A DNA stretch of 64,000 bases from Streptomyces exfoliatus. Its GTDB lineage: Bacteria > Actinomycetota > Actinomycetes > Streptomycetales > Streptomycetaceae. The notes under the pieces are model-generated. The model had not been told where the DNA came from, searched no databases, and worked only from the letters and a program-made list of their open reading frames with translations. The stretch covers positions 1 through 64,000 of the forward strand of contig NZ_JNZP01000026.1 in the NCBI RefSeq assembly GCF_000725545.1, written 5' to 3'. The translations under genes and the position numbers were made by a program. How positions within the stretch are numbered: position 1 is the stretch's first letter; each line of letters opens with the position of its first letter. Of this stretch, positions 7,319 to 16,136 are shown in pieces.

Positions 7319-8926
7319 TCAGCGGTGGGCGAGCCAGTTCGCCGCCGGGAGCAGCCTGTTGTCGTAGTCGAACAGGGCCTGGTTCTCCCAGGCGTTGCCC
7401 GACGAGGGGTCCGTCGGGTCCCAGCCGTTGCCCGTGACGGCGGTCCAGGCCGGCTCCCAGTAGACGACGCCGAGCCCGCGGCCGTTCGGCACGGCCTCGA
7501 CGACGTTCATGATGTCCCGCAGCCAGGCCGACTGGCCGGCGCTGCTCGCCGGGTAGCCGGGGATGAGCTCGGACGACAGGTCGATGATGTTCTCGTGCGA
7601 GTCCTTGCTGTCGAGCCGGAACGGGTACGCGGTCTCGACGACCATGACCTTCTTGCCGTAACGGGCCGAGATGTCGTCCAGGTTGGTCTGGAGCGCGGAC
7701 AGCGCGCCGTGCCAGTAGCCGTAGAAGGAGAGGGCGATGACGTCGTAACTCACGCCCTGCGCCGTCGCGTTGTCGAACCAGGTCCGGTAGAGGGCGTTGT
7801 CGCCGCCGTGGGCGAGGTGCAGCGCGATCTGCGTGGTCGACGAGACCGCCTTGGCCGCCGAGATGCCGGACTTGAGCAGCCCGCCGAGCTGGGACCAGTT
7901 GGACGTGGAGCCCTCGGGCCACAGCATGCCGGTGTTGATCTCGTTGCCGATCTGCACCATGTCGGCCGTGGTGCCCTGCGCCTTCAGGGCGTTCAGGACG
8001 TCGTACGTGTGGTTGTAGACGTCCGTGGTCAGCTGGGAGTACGAGTGCCCCGCCCACGCGGCGGGCTTGCTCTGGGCGCCCGGGTCGGCCCAGACGTCCG
8101 AGTAGTGGAAGTCGACGAGCAGCTTCATGCCCTGGGCCTTGATGCGCTGGGCGGTGGCGAGGACGCGCGCCTTGTCGTTGTAGCCGTCGGCGGGGTTCAC
8201 CCACACCTTGAGGCGGCCGTAGGTGGCGCCCGCGTTCTTCAGGATCGTGACCGGGTCGCCGGTGACGCCCGCGGCGGTGCGGTAGGTGCCGCCGAGGTCC
8301 TCGTTCTTCTTGAGGCCCGAGAGGTCGACGCCCTTGACGGCGAGCCCGGTCGTGCCGGAGGTGAAGGTGAGGTCGTCGACGTTCAGCCAGTTCCCGGCTT
8401 TGGCGTCGGAGTTGACGCTGACGGTGCAGCCGCCGCCGGTCACCCTGACGGAGGCGACGAGCCGTATCCAGGCGCCGTTCGAGGTCACGGGCAGGTCGGT
8501 GCGCTGTTCGGCCGAGCCGCAGTTCCGCAGGGCCAGGTAGGCCGCGTTCTGCCCGCCGCCCGAGCGGACCCAGGCGCTCAGCGTGTACGTGCCGTCGGTG
8601 AGCCCGGAGAGGTACTGGTACGTCTCCACCTTGTACGCGGACGCCGACCAGTGGCTGAGCCGGTAGCCGCCGCTGTGGCCGCCGGCCTCGGTGAACGAGG
8701 CGGCGTTCTGTCCCGCCGCGGAGTACGTGGACCAGCCGGCCGGGGTGGCGGTCCCGGCGCCGCCGCTCTCGAACCCCGCGTTGGTGAGGGTGGCGGCGGC
8801 CTCGGCCTGCTGCGCGGCGGGCAGCGGGGCCAGGAGCAGGGCGCCGAGCGCGGCGGCGACGGCCGCGGCGCGCAGTCGTACGCGGCTTCTGAGGGTGGGG
8901 TGCGTGGTGGGGGTGCGGGGGTGCAT
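7319..8926 (-). CDS. Secreted arabinogalactan endo-beta-1,4-galactanase, GH53, with N-terminal carbohydrate-binding module
   Basis: A 535-residue exported enzyme. Residues 1-44 are a long Sec/Tat-like signal (Arg-rich, then AAVAAALGALLLAPLPAA). About 46-190 is a beta-sandwich carbohydrate-binding domain (LTNAGFESGG ... WLNVDDLTF). About 195-535 is the GH53 barrel with GVDLSGLKKNEDLGG, LLVDFHYSDVWADP, the acid/base E329 (QIGNEINTG) and the nucleophile E431 (VVETAYP). It cuts beta-1,4-galactan outside the cell to galacto-oligosaccharides for the importer at 11289. Start at ATG 8926, with GAAGGGA upstream. It lies downstream of the GH42 gene on the same strand but is separated from it by a hairpin. 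Confidence 0.94.
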   Translation of the reverse strand: MHPRTPTTHPTLRSRVRLRAAAVAAALGALLLAPLPAAQQAEAAATLTNAGFESGGAGTATPAGWSTYSAAGQNAASFTEAGGHSGGYRLSHWSASAYKVETYQYLSGLTDGTYTLSAWVRSGGGQNAAYLALRNCGSAEQRTDLPVTSNGAWIRLVASVRVTGGGCTVSVNSDAKAGNWLNVDDLTFTSGTTGLAVKGVDLSGLKKNEDLGGTYRTAAGVTGDPVTILKNAGATYGRLKVWVNPADGYNDKARVLATAQRIKAQGMKLLVDFHYSDVWADPGAQSKPAAWAGHSYSQLTTDVYNHTYDVLNALKAQGTTADMVQIGNEINTGMLWPEGSTSNWSQLGGLLKSGISAAKAVSSTTQIALHLAHGGDNALYRTWFDNATAQGVSYDVIALSFYGYWHGALSALQTNLDDISARYGKKVMVVETAYPFRLDSKDSHENIIDLSSELIPGYPASSAGQSAWLRDIMNVVEAVPNGRGLGVVYWEPAWTAVTGNGWDPTDPSSGNAWENQALFDYDNRLLPAANWLAHR

Positions 8927-8994
8927 CGTCGAGTCCCTTCGACGGTGGCGGACAGGTGAGTGGTGCGTTTCCTTACGGTGGGTGGTACGGCTCG

Positions 8995-9031
8995 CCCGGG
9001 GGCGGCGCAGCGGGTGCGGGCCGCCCCCGGG
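8995..9031 (-). terminator. Hairpin after the GH42 gene
   Basis: The stem CCCGGGGGCGG / CCGCCCCCGGG has 11 perfect pairs and a 15-nt loop, just past the GH42 stop on the minus strand. It suggests that the GH53 gene is at least partly transcribed from its own promoter. Confidence 0.6.
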
Positions 9032-9060
9032 GAGTTCGAGGGCCCCGGAAGGGGGAGGCG

Positions 9061-11082
9061 TCAGGGAGTGAGGCGTACGACCCTGACGGCGCCGGCCGGG
9101 ACGGTGAGCTTGCCGTCGGCGGGAGTGCCGCCGAGCAGCTCGGTGCCGGAGCCGTCGAGCGGCACCTCGGCGTCCTCGGCGGAGTGGTTGAGCGCGAAGA
9201 GGTAGAGGCCGTTCTCGCCGGCGCGGCGCACGACCTCCACGTCGTGCGGCAGCGCGGAGCGGGTGGCGACCCCGGCGTCCTCGCAGGCGGCGGCGACGAT
9301 CGTGTCGAGCGAGGCCGCGTCGAGCCGGGTGGAGACGTACCAGGCGGTGCCCCGGCCGAGCCGGTGCCGGGTGACGGCGGGCCCGCCGGCGGCGGGCCCG
9401 TCCGCGTACGTCCACACCGTCTCGGCGCCGCGCGGCCGGACGAACTCCGTCCACACGTCACCGGTGAGGGAGGCGCCGCCGGGGCCGGCGATCGTGACGC
9501 GCTGGTCGTCGAGGAGCGGCGACCACTCGTCCACGGTGAGGCCGAGGACGTCGCGCAGGGCGCCGGGGTAGGCGCCGGGGTGGACGGCGTCGTGCTCGTC
9601 GACGATCCCGGAGAAGTACGAGACGACGAGCGTGCCGCCGTTCTCGACGTACTCGCGCAGGTTCCGTCCGGCGGCCTCGGTCATGAGGTAGAGGGCGGGG
9701 ACGACGACCAGCGGATAGGCCGACAGGTCGGACTCGGGGTGGGCGAAGTCGACGGTGAGGTGCCGGTCGTAGAGCGTCTCGTAGAAGCTGTCGGCGCGCT
9801 CGCGGGCGTCGTGGGCCTCGTTCGGGCGCCATTCCAGGCCCTGGGCCCACCAGGAGTGCCAGTCCCAGAGCATGGCGACGTCCGGGACGGTCCGGGTGCC
9901 GCGGAGTTCGGTCAGGGCCTCCAGGTCGGCGCCGAGGGCGACGACCTCGCGCCAGATCCGGGTGTCGGTGCCGCCGTGCGGGACCATCGCGGAGTGGAAC
10001 TTCTCGGCGCCGCGCCGGGACTGGCGCCACTGGAAGAACATGGCGCCCTCGGAACCGCGGGCGACGTGGGCGAGGGAGTTGCGGGCCATCTCGCCGGGGC
10101 GCTTGGCAGGGTTGCGGGCCTGCCAGTTCACCCCTGACGTGGAGTGCTCCAGGAGCAGCCAGGGGGCGCCGCCGGCGACGGAGCGGGTGAGGTCGGCGGC
10201 CATCGCCAGGTTGACGTGGGTGCGGCGGCCGTCGGTGATCAGGTAGTGGTCGTTGGTGACGAGGTCGACCTCGCGGCCCCAGGCCCAGTAGTCGATGGAG
10301 TCGCACTGGCTGAGCGCCGTCATGAAGTTGGTGGTGACGGGGATGCCGGGGGCGAGTCCGTGCAGGATGTCCCGTTCCATCCGGAAGTTCTCGAGGATGG
10401 TGGCGTCGGCGAAGCGGCGGTAGTCGAGCTGCTGGGCCGGGTTGCCGACGGTCGGGGTGACCCGGGGCGGGTCGATCTCCTCGTACGAGGAGTAGCGCTG
10501 GCCCCAGAAGGCGGTGCCCCAGGCCTCGTTCACGGCCTCGACCGAGCCGTACGTCCGGTCCAGCCAGCGGCGGAAGTGGGCGGCGCAGCCGTCGCAGTAG
10601 CAGGCGCTGACGGGCACGCCGTACTCGTTGTGGACGTGCCAGAGCGCGAGCGCCGGGTGGGTGCCGTAGCGGCGGGCCAGCTCGGTGGTGATGCCGGCGG
10701 CGGCCGCGCGGTAGGCGGAGGAGCTGTGACAGATCGCCCCGCGTGAGCCGTAGGAGTGGCGGACCCCCTCGGCGGTGACGGGCAGGGCCTCCGGGTGGGC
10801 GCGGTAGAACCAGGCGGGCGGCGCCACGGTCGGCGTGCCCAGGTCGACGCGGACGCCGTGCTCGTGGAGCAGGTCGAGGAGCCGGTCGAGCCAGCCGAAG
10901 TCGTACCGGCCGGGCTCCGGTTCGAGGAGGGCCCAGGAGAAGATCCCGACGCTCACCATGGTGACGCCCGCCTCCTGCATGAGCCGGACGTCCTCCTGCC
11001 AGACGCTTTCCGGCCACTGTTCGGGGTTGTAGTCCCCGCCGAACGCGAGCCGGTGCAGGCCCTTGGGAGTGGTCTGCGACAT
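9061..11082 (-). CDS. Beta-galactosidase, GH42, intracellular
   Basis: A 673-residue GH42 enzyme with no signal peptide. It opens with LAFGGDYNPEQWPESVW, and shows MVSVGIFSWALLEPEPG, acid/base E153 (HVHNEYG) and nucleophile E312 (LLLEHSTSG). A zinc-type cysteine cluster C-x-C-x2-C (CYCDGC) plus an earlier cysteine in ICHSS matches family members with a structural metal. A trimerisation domain and a C-terminal beta domain follow. It would split imported galacto-oligosaccharides to galactose. Start ATG 11082 was chosen for AGGAG eight bases upstream; longer frames extend to 11193 without support. It is divergent from the importer operon and may share its operator. Confidence 0.94.
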   Translation of the reverse strand: MSQTTPKGLHRLAFGGDYNPEQWPESVWQEDVRLMQEAGVTMVSVGIFSWALLEPEPGRYDFGWLDRLLDLLHEHGVRVDLGTPTVAPPAWFYRAHPEALPVTAEGVRHSYGSRGAICHSSSAYRAAAAGITTELARRYGTHPALALWHVHNEYGVPVSACYCDGCAAHFRRWLDRTYGSVEAVNEAWGTAFWGQRYSSYEEIDPPRVTPTVGNPAQQLDYRRFADATILENFRMERDILHGLAPGIPVTTNFMTALSQCDSIDYWAWGREVDLVTNDHYLITDGRRTHVNLAMAADLTRSVAGGAPWLLLEHSTSGVNWQARNPAKRPGEMARNSLAHVARGSEGAMFFQWRQSRRGAEKFHSAMVPHGGTDTRIWREVVALGADLEALTELRGTRTVPDVAMLWDWHSWWAQGLEWRPNEAHDARERADSFYETLYDRHLTVDFAHPESDLSAYPLVVVPALYLMTEAAGRNLREYVENGGTLVVSYFSGIVDEHDAVHPGAYPGALRDVLGLTVDEWSPLLDDQRVTIAGPGGASLTGDVWTEFVRPRGAETVWTYADGPAAGGPAVTRHRLGRGTAWYVSTRLDAASLDTIVAAACEDAGVATRSALPHDVEVVRRAGENGLYLFALNHSAEDAEVPLDGSGTELLGGTPADGKLTVPAGAVRVVRLTP

Positions 11083-11186
11083 GAGTGTCTCCTGAAACGT
11101 CGGGCGATGAAAGCTTTGTTCGGTTGGGAACGTGCACACACTCGATCTCGATGTGGCAACGCAACATAACCGCACAGGAACAACCA

Positions 11187-11228
11187 TTGACAAGTGTCCG
11201 GAACGTTTCTCTACTGTGAACGCTCACA
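11187..11228 (+). promoter_or_regulatory. Promoter and LacI-type operator of the galacto-oligosaccharide importer operon
   Basis: A consensus -35 box TTGACA (11187-11192) precedes TACTGT (11212-11217). The near-perfect palindrome TGTGAACGCTCACA (11215-11228) overlaps the -10 and start site. The TGTGA-N4-TCACA pattern is typical of LacI-family operators in actinobacteria. The LacI gene that closes the operon (14472) is the natural ligand. On the opposite strand, TTGTCA and TTATGT in the same spacer could drive the GH42 gene. Confidence 0.75.
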
Positions 11229-11288
11229 GATGCATGGCCGGCCTCTCCGTCCGAGGGAGAGGCCCCTTTCGGTCAGGGAGAAGTACCC

Positions 11289-12602
11289 ATGCCCCACATC
11301 ACGCGCCGCAGCCTCGCCGCCGCCACCGCCGTCCTCCTGGGCGCCACCGCGCTCACCGCCTGTGGCTCCTCCGACTCCGGCGACGAGGGCGGCGCCGCCT
11401 CCGGCCCGGTCTCGCTCACCTACTGGGCCTGGGCGCCCGGCATGGACAAGGTCGCGGCCCTCTGGAACGCCGAACACCCCGACATCCAGGTCACGGTGCA
11501 GAAGCAGGCCTCCGGAGACGACCTCGTCACCAAGATCATCACCGCCACGAAGGCACACAAGGGCCCCGACCTGGTGCAGGCCGAGTACCAGGCGCTGCCG
11601 ACCCTGGTCTCCAACGACGCCCTCGCGGACATCGCCCCCGAGGTCCAGGGCGCCAAGGACAAGTTCGCCCCGGGCATCTGGCAGCAGACCACCTTCGGCG
11701 GCGAGGCCGTCTACGCCCTGCCGCAGGACTCCGGCCCGCTGATGTTCTTCTACCGCGAGGACCTCTTCAAGCAGTACGGCCTGACCGTCCCCACCACCTG
11801 GGACGAGTTCGCCGAGACCGCCCGCGCCCTCAAGAAGAAGGCACCGAAGAAGGCCCTGACCACCTTCTCCGCCAACGACGCCGGCCTCTTCGCCGGCCTC
11901 TCCCAGCAGGCCGGCGCCAAGTGGTGGACCTTCGAGGGCGACACCTGGAAGGTCGGCATCGAGGACGCCGCCACCAAGAAGGTCACCGACTTCTGGGGCG
12001 GCCTGGTCGCCGAGGGCGCCGTCGACAACCAGCCGATGTACACGCCCGCCTGGAACAAGGCCCTCAACACCGGCGAACAGCTCGCCTGGGTCAGCGCCGT
12101 GTGGGCCCCCGGCACCCTGACCACCGCCGCCCCCGACACCAAGGGCAAGTGGGCCATGGCCCCGCTCCCGCAGTGGAACAAGGGCGAGACCGCCACCGGC
12201 AGCTGGGGCGGCTCCTCCACCGCCGTCACCACCGACTCCAAGCACAAGGCGGCCGCCGCGAAGTTCGCCACCTGGCTGAACACCGACCCCAAGGCCCTGG
12301 AGGCCCTGGTGAAGGAGAGCGGCATCTACCCGGCCGCCACCGCGGCACAGACCAGCGGCGCCCTCGCGCAGGCCCCCGCGTTCTTCCCGAACCAGGCCGA
12401 CTTCTACACCCGCGCCGCCGAGATAGCGAAGACCACCGCACCGGCCGCCTGGGGTCCGAACGTGAACGTCGCCTACACGTCCTTCAAGGACGAGTTCGGC
12501 AAGGCCGCCAAGGCCAAGTCCGGCTTCGACGCCGCCCTCGCCAAGGTCCAGACGACCACGGTCGCCGACCTGTCGAAGCAGGGCTTCGAGGTCGCCAAGT
12601 GA
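11289..12602 (+). CDS. Sugar ABC transporter substrate-binding lipoprotein
   Basis: A 437-residue extracellular solute-binding protein of family 1. The signal peptide ends in a lipobox LTAC with C25 as lipidation site, followed by a Gly/Ser/Asp linker. The mature part begins VSLTYWAWAPGMDKVAALWN and includes GPDLVQAEYQALPTLV and an ATGSWGGSSTAVT ligand-binding loop, typical of oligosaccharide binders. It feeds the two permeases that follow in the same operon with four-base overlaps. Surrounding GH53 and GH42 genes point to beta-galacto-oligosaccharides as ligand. Operator control by LacI at 14472 is likely. Confidence 0.93.
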   Translation: MPHITRRSLAAATAVLLGATALTACGSSDSGDEGGAASGPVSLTYWAWAPGMDKVAALWNAEHPDIQVTVQKQASGDDLVTKIITATKAHKGPDLVQAEYQALPTLVSNDALADIAPEVQGAKDKFAPGIWQQTTFGGEAVYALPQDSGPLMFFYREDLFKQYGLTVPTTWDEFAETARALKKKAPKKALTTFSANDAGLFAGLSQQAGAKWWTFEGDTWKVGIEDAATKKVTDFWGGLVAEGAVDNQPMYTPAWNKALNTGEQLAWVSAVWAPGTLTTAAPDTKGKWAMAPLPQWNKGETATGSWGGSSTAVTTDSKHKAAAAKFATWLNTDPKALEALVKESGIYPAATAAQTSGALAQAPAFFPNQADFYTRAAEIAKTTAPAAWGPNVNVAYTSFKDEFGKAAKAKSGFDAALAKVQTTTVADLSKQGFEVAK

Positions 12603-13531
12603 CACAGCCCCCCAAGGGCGCACGCAGGTCGTACGGGGTCAAGGCGGCCCCGTACGGCTTCCTCCTCCCCGCCGGCGTCCTCTTCGTCCTCTTCTTCGCC
12701 CTGCCCATCGGCTACGCCCTCTGGCTCAGCTTCCACAAGGTCCAGATCAAGGGACTCGGCCTCGGTAAGGGCGCCAAGACCGAGGTGTGGGCCGGCCTGG
12801 AGAACTACACCTCCGCCCTCACCGACTCCGAACTCCTCGGCAGCGCCCTGCGCGTCCTCGGCTACGGCGCGATCGTCGTCCCCGTGATGCTCGGCCTGGC
12901 CCTGTTCTTCGCGCTCCTGCTCGACTCCGAGCGTGTCAGGGCCCGCTCCTTCGCGCGGCTCGCGATCTTCCTGCCGTACGCCGTGCCCGGCGTCATCGCG
13001 GCCGTCCTCTGGGGCTTCCTCTACCTCCCGGACGTCAGCCCGTTCCTCTTCCTCCTGGACAAGTTCGGACTGCCGCAGCCCGACCTCATGGACGGCGGAC
13101 CGCTCTACCTCGCGATGTCCAACATCGCCGTCTGGGGCGGCACCGGCTTCAACATGATCGTCATCTACACCGCGCTGCGCTCCCTGCCCGCCGAGGTGTA
13201 CGAGGCCGCCAAGCTCGACGGCTGCTCCGAGCTCCAGATCGCGCTCCGCATCAAGATCCCGATGGTGGTCCCCTCGCTGGTGCTCACCTTCTTCTTCTCG
13301 ATCATCGCCACCCTCCAGGTCTTCAACGAGCCCATGACGCTCAAGCCGCTCACCAACGGCATCCCCAGCACCTGGAGCCCCCTCATGAAGGTCTACAGCG
13401 ACGCGTTCACCGGGGGGAACATCTACGCCGCGTCGGCCACCGCCGTCGTGCTCGCCCTCGCCACCTTCGCGCTCTCCTTCGCCCTCCTCAGGATCTCCAA
13501 CCGCCGCACCACACAAGGAGCAACCCGATGA
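12599..13531 (+). CDS. Sugar ABC transporter permease, MalF-type
   Basis: A 310-residue inner-membrane protein with about six transmembrane helices (first YGFLLPAGVLFVLFFALPIGYALWL, at about 18-42, given as a region). The cytoplasmic EAA loop reads EVYEAAKLDGCSELQ, then IALRIKIPMV. The GTG start at 12599 overlaps the binding-protein stop (GTGA), which decides the start against longer frames. It pairs with the MalG-type permease that follows. No ATPase gene is in the operon, as expected where MsiK energises several importers. Confidence 0.93.
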   Translation: MTQPPKGARRSYGVKAAPYGFLLPAGVLFVLFFALPIGYALWLSFHKVQIKGLGLGKGAKTEVWAGLENYTSALTDSELLGSALRVLGYGAIVVPVMLGLALFFALLLDSERVRARSFARLAIFLPYAVPGVIAAVLWGFLYLPDVSPFLFLLDKFGLPQPDLMDGGPLYLAMSNIAVWGGTGFNMIVIYTALRSLPAEVYEAAKLDGCSELQIALRIKIPMVVPSLVLTFFFSIIATLQVFNEPMTLKPLTNGIPSTWSPLMKVYSDAFTGGNIYAASATAVVLALATFALSFALLRISNRRTTQGATR

Positions 13532-14442
13532 CCGGGCTCGCCTCCCCGGCCGTCCGCAAGGGCGCCCCGGCCGCCGGCACCACCCCCGGCGTCCCGCAGG
13601 GCCCTCCCGCCCCGCGCCGCACCGCCCTGCTGCCCACGGCAGCCCTCGTCCTGGGCGCGCTGTACTGCCTGCTGCCGGTCGCCTGGGTCCTGGTCGCCGC
13701 CACCAAGCCGGCCTCCGACCTCTTCTCCACCTTCACCTTCCTCCCCGGCGACGGCCTCGGCGACAACGTCTCCGACCTCACCGCCTACCGGGAGGGCATC
13801 TACTGGCGCTGGATGGGCAACTCGGTCCTCTACGCGGGGCTCGGCGCCGTCCTGTCCACCGTCGTCTCCGCGTTCGCCGGATACGCCCTCGCCGTCTACC
13901 GGTTCCGGGGCCGCGAGGCCTTCTTCAACATCATGCTGACCGGCGTCCTCATGCCCCCGGTCATCCTCGCCATCCCGCAGTACCTGCTCATGGCCGAGGC
14001 CGACCTGACGGACACGTACGCCTCCGTGCTGCTGCCGCTGGTCCTCTCCCCGTACGGCGTCTACCTCGGCCGCATCTACGCCGAGGCCGCCATCCCGATG
14101 GAGCTCGTCGAGGCGGGCCGCGTGGACGGCGCGGGGGAGTGGCGGATCTTCCTCCGCATCGCCGTCCCGATGATGTCCCCCGGCCTGGTGACGATCTTCC
14201 TCTTCCAGTTCGTCGCCATCTGGAACAATTTCCTGCTGCCGTTCATCATGCTCGGCGACGACGAGAAGTTCCCCATGACCGTCGGCCTGTTCACCCTGCT
14301 CAAGCAGGGCGCGAGCCAGCCCTCCCTCTACAACCTCGTGATCACCGGCGCGCTGCTCGCCATCGTCCCGCTCATCGCCCTGTTCCTGGTCATCCAGCGC
14401 TTCTGGAGCCTCGACCTGCTCTCCGGCGCCGTAAAGTCCTGA
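13528..14442 (+). CDS. Sugar ABC transporter permease, MalG-type
   Basis: A 304-residue permease with six predicted helices and a Pro/Ala-rich cytoplasmic N-terminus of about 30 residues. The EAA loop is ELVEAGRVDGAGEWRIFL then RIAVPMM, followed by a VAIWNNFLLPFIML segment typical of MalG homologues. It begins at ATG 13528, overlapping the previous stop (ATGA), with AAGGAG upstream. It ends 29 bp before the LacI gene. Confidence 0.93.
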   Translation: MTGLASPAVRKGAPAAGTTPGVPQGPPAPRRTALLPTAALVLGALYCLLPVAWVLVAATKPASDLFSTFTFLPGDGLGDNVSDLTAYREGIYWRWMGNSVLYAGLGAVLSTVVSAFAGYALAVYRFRGREAFFNIMLTGVLMPPVILAIPQYLLMAEADLTDTYASVLLPLVLSPYGVYLGRIYAEAAIPMELVEAGRVDGAGEWRIFLRIAVPMMSPGLVTIFLFQFVAIWNNFLLPFIMLGDDEKFPMTVGLFTLLKQGASQPSLYNLVITGALLAIVPLIALFLVIQRFWSLDLLSGAVKS

Positions 14443-14471
14443 ACACAGGGGATCGAGGGGAATCACACAGC

Positions 14472-15497
14472 ATGAGCACAGCAGCGAGCAGGCGCCGCCC
14501 GGCGACCATCCACGACGTGGCCCGCGAGGCCGGGGTCTCGCGCGGCACCGTCTCCCGAGTCCTCAACGGCGGCCACTACGTCAGCCCGACGGCGAAGGCG
14601 GCCGTCGACGCCGCGATCCGAAGAACCGGATACGTGGTCAACCGGCACGCCCGCTCGCTGATCACCGGCAAGTCCGACTCGGTCGCCTTCCTCCTGACCG
14701 AACCCCAGGAGCGGTTCTTCGAGGACCCCAACTTCAACGTGCTGCTCCGCGCCTGCACCCAGGCGCTCGCGGCCCAGGACATCCCGCTCCTCCTGATGAT
14801 CGCCGGCACCGAGGACGAACGCCGCCGCAACCTCCGCTACATCGAGGCCGGTCACGTCGACGGCGTCCTCCTCGTCTCCAGCCACTCCGGCGACCCCGTG
14901 GTGGCCCGGCTGCACGAGGCCGGCGTCCCCGTCGTCGCCTGCGGCAAGCCGCTCGGCCAGACCGCCAAGATCGGCTACGTCGCCGCCGACGACCGCGACG
15001 GAGCCCGCGACATGGTCCGCCATCTGTACGCCTCCGGACGGCGCCGGATCGCCACGGTCACCGGACCGCTCGACACCCCCGGCGGGGTGGAGCGCCTCGC
15101 CGGATACCGCGAGACGCTCGCCGAGTGCGGCCTGCCCGCCGACGAGACGCTGATCGCCCCGGGCGACTACAGCAGGGCCAGCGGCGAGGACGCGGCCCGC
15201 GCCCTCCTGGAGCGCGCCCCCGACATCGACGCCGTGTTCGTCGCCTCCGACCTGATGGCGCAGGGCGCCCTCGACGCGTTCGCCCGCGCGGGCCGCAGGG
15301 TCCCCGAGGACATCGCCGTCGGCGGATTCGACGACTCCCCGGCGGCCCTGTCCACCCGCCCCTCGCTGACCACCATCCGCCAGCCCTGGGACCGGATCAG
15401 CACCGAGATGGTGCGGACGCTGCTCGCCCGGATCGCGGGCGAGGAACCGGCGGCGGTCATCCTGCCGACGGAGCTGGTACGCCGCGAATCGGCGTGA
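14472..15497 (+). CDS. LacI family transcriptional regulator of the galactan importer operon
   Basis: A 341-residue LacI protein. The N-terminal HTH is TIHDVAREAGVSRGTVSRVL with the hinge NGGHYVSPTAKAAV, and the periplasmic-binding-like domain runs to the C-terminus (VGGFDDSPAALSTRPSLTTIRQP). It is the last gene of the importer operon, so it is likely to be autoregulated through the TGTGA-N4-TCACA site at 11215. The inducer is inferred to be galactose or a galacto-oligosaccharide. A terminator follows at once. Start at ATG 14472 at the first residue of the conserved HTH leader. Confidence 0.93.
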   Translation: MSTAASRRRPATIHDVAREAGVSRGTVSRVLNGGHYVSPTAKAAVDAAIRRTGYVVNRHARSLITGKSDSVAFLLTEPQERFFEDPNFNVLLRACTQALAAQDIPLLLMIAGTEDERRRNLRYIEAGHVDGVLLVSSHSGDPVVARLHEAGVPVVACGKPLGQTAKIGYVAADDRDGARDMVRHLYASGRRRIATVTGPLDTPGGVERLAGYRETLAECGLPADETLIAPGDYSRASGEDAARALLERAPDIDAVFVASDLMAQGALDAFARAGRRVPEDIAVGGFDDSPAALSTRPSLTTIRQPWDRISTEMVRTLLARIAGEEPAAVILPTELVRRESA

Positions 15498-15510
15498 CCG
15501 CGAGGAAGCG

Positions 15511-15542
15511 GAGCGGCCGGACCCCGGTGGGTCCGGCCGCTC
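15511..15542 (+). terminator. Terminator of the galactan importer operon
   Basis: A perfect 14-bp stem (GAGCGGCCGGACCC with its complement) and a CGGT loop lie 14 bp after the LacI stop, followed by CTTCGT. Confidence 0.9.
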
Positions 15543-15636
15543 CTTCGTCGTTCCGGGAGGGCGTTTTCGGGTGCCGTCGTGAATCGATTCATTGCGTGGC
15601 GGAAGACCGCCGTTCTCCGAGGTGTCGTCAAGAGTC

Positions 15637-15692
15637 TTGACCCCAGCCCCGATCCCGTCCTAGCGTCCTGCTCAAGGAAATGAAACATTTCA
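15637..15692 (+). promoter_or_regulatory. Promoter and LacI-type operator of rhaM
   Basis: TTGACC (15637-15642) and TAGCGT (15661-15666) have an 18-bp spacer. The near-palindrome TGAAACATTTCA (15681-15692) lies in the early transcribed region; TGAAAC-GTTTCA-like sites are common LacI-family operators in actinobacteria. The LacI gene immediately downstream (16137) is the likely ligand. Confidence 0.65.
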
Positions 15693-15704
15693 CTGAGGGG
15701 CGCC

Positions 15705-16034
15705 ATGGCGAACATGCAGCGGGTCTGTTTCCTGCTGAAGGTCCGGGCCGGGCGCGTGGACGAGTACCGCGCGCGTCACGAGCACGTCTGGGCCGACATG
15801 CTCGCGGCGCTCTCCGCCGCCGGCTGGCACAACTACTCCCTGTTCCTCCGCGAGGACGGGCTCCTCGTCGGCTATCTGGAGACGCCGGACTTCGACCGTG
15901 CGCGCGCCGCGATGGAGGCCGCAGAGGTCAACGCCCGCTGGCAGGCCGAGATGGCGGAGTTCTTCGAGGAGCTCGACGGGCGGGCGCCCGACGCGGCCAT
16001 GCGCCCGCTGACCGAGGTCTTCCACCTCGCGTGA
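15705..16034 (+). CDS. rhaM: L-rhamnose mutarotase
   Basis: A 109-residue protein of the RhaM/DUF718 family, of usual length. Family signatures are RVCFLLKVRAGRVDEYRARH, HVWADML, AGWHNYSLFL and the ending LTEVFHLA. The conserved His in the RHEHVW segment and HNY are the expected active-site residues. It interconverts the anomers of L-rhamnose (or a related 6-deoxyhexose). Start ATG 15705 has GAGGGG five bases upstream; ATG 15714 is a weaker alternative. It is followed by a LacI gene in the same direction and preceded by a LacI-type operator. Rhamnose isomerase and kinase genes are not in the window. Confidence 0.9.
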   Translation: MANMQRVCFLLKVRAGRVDEYRARHEHVWADMLAALSAAGWHNYSLFLREDGLLVGYLETPDFDRARAAMEAAEVNARWQAEMAEFFEELDGRAPDAAMRPLTEVFHLA

Positions 16035-16136
16035 GGTGAGGCGGGCGGACGCGTGGGGCCGCTTAGGATGAAACGAGGGGCGGGGACCCCACCCGGACAG
16101 GGTGGTGACAGGGGCAGGACGGACCAGGTGGGACGG

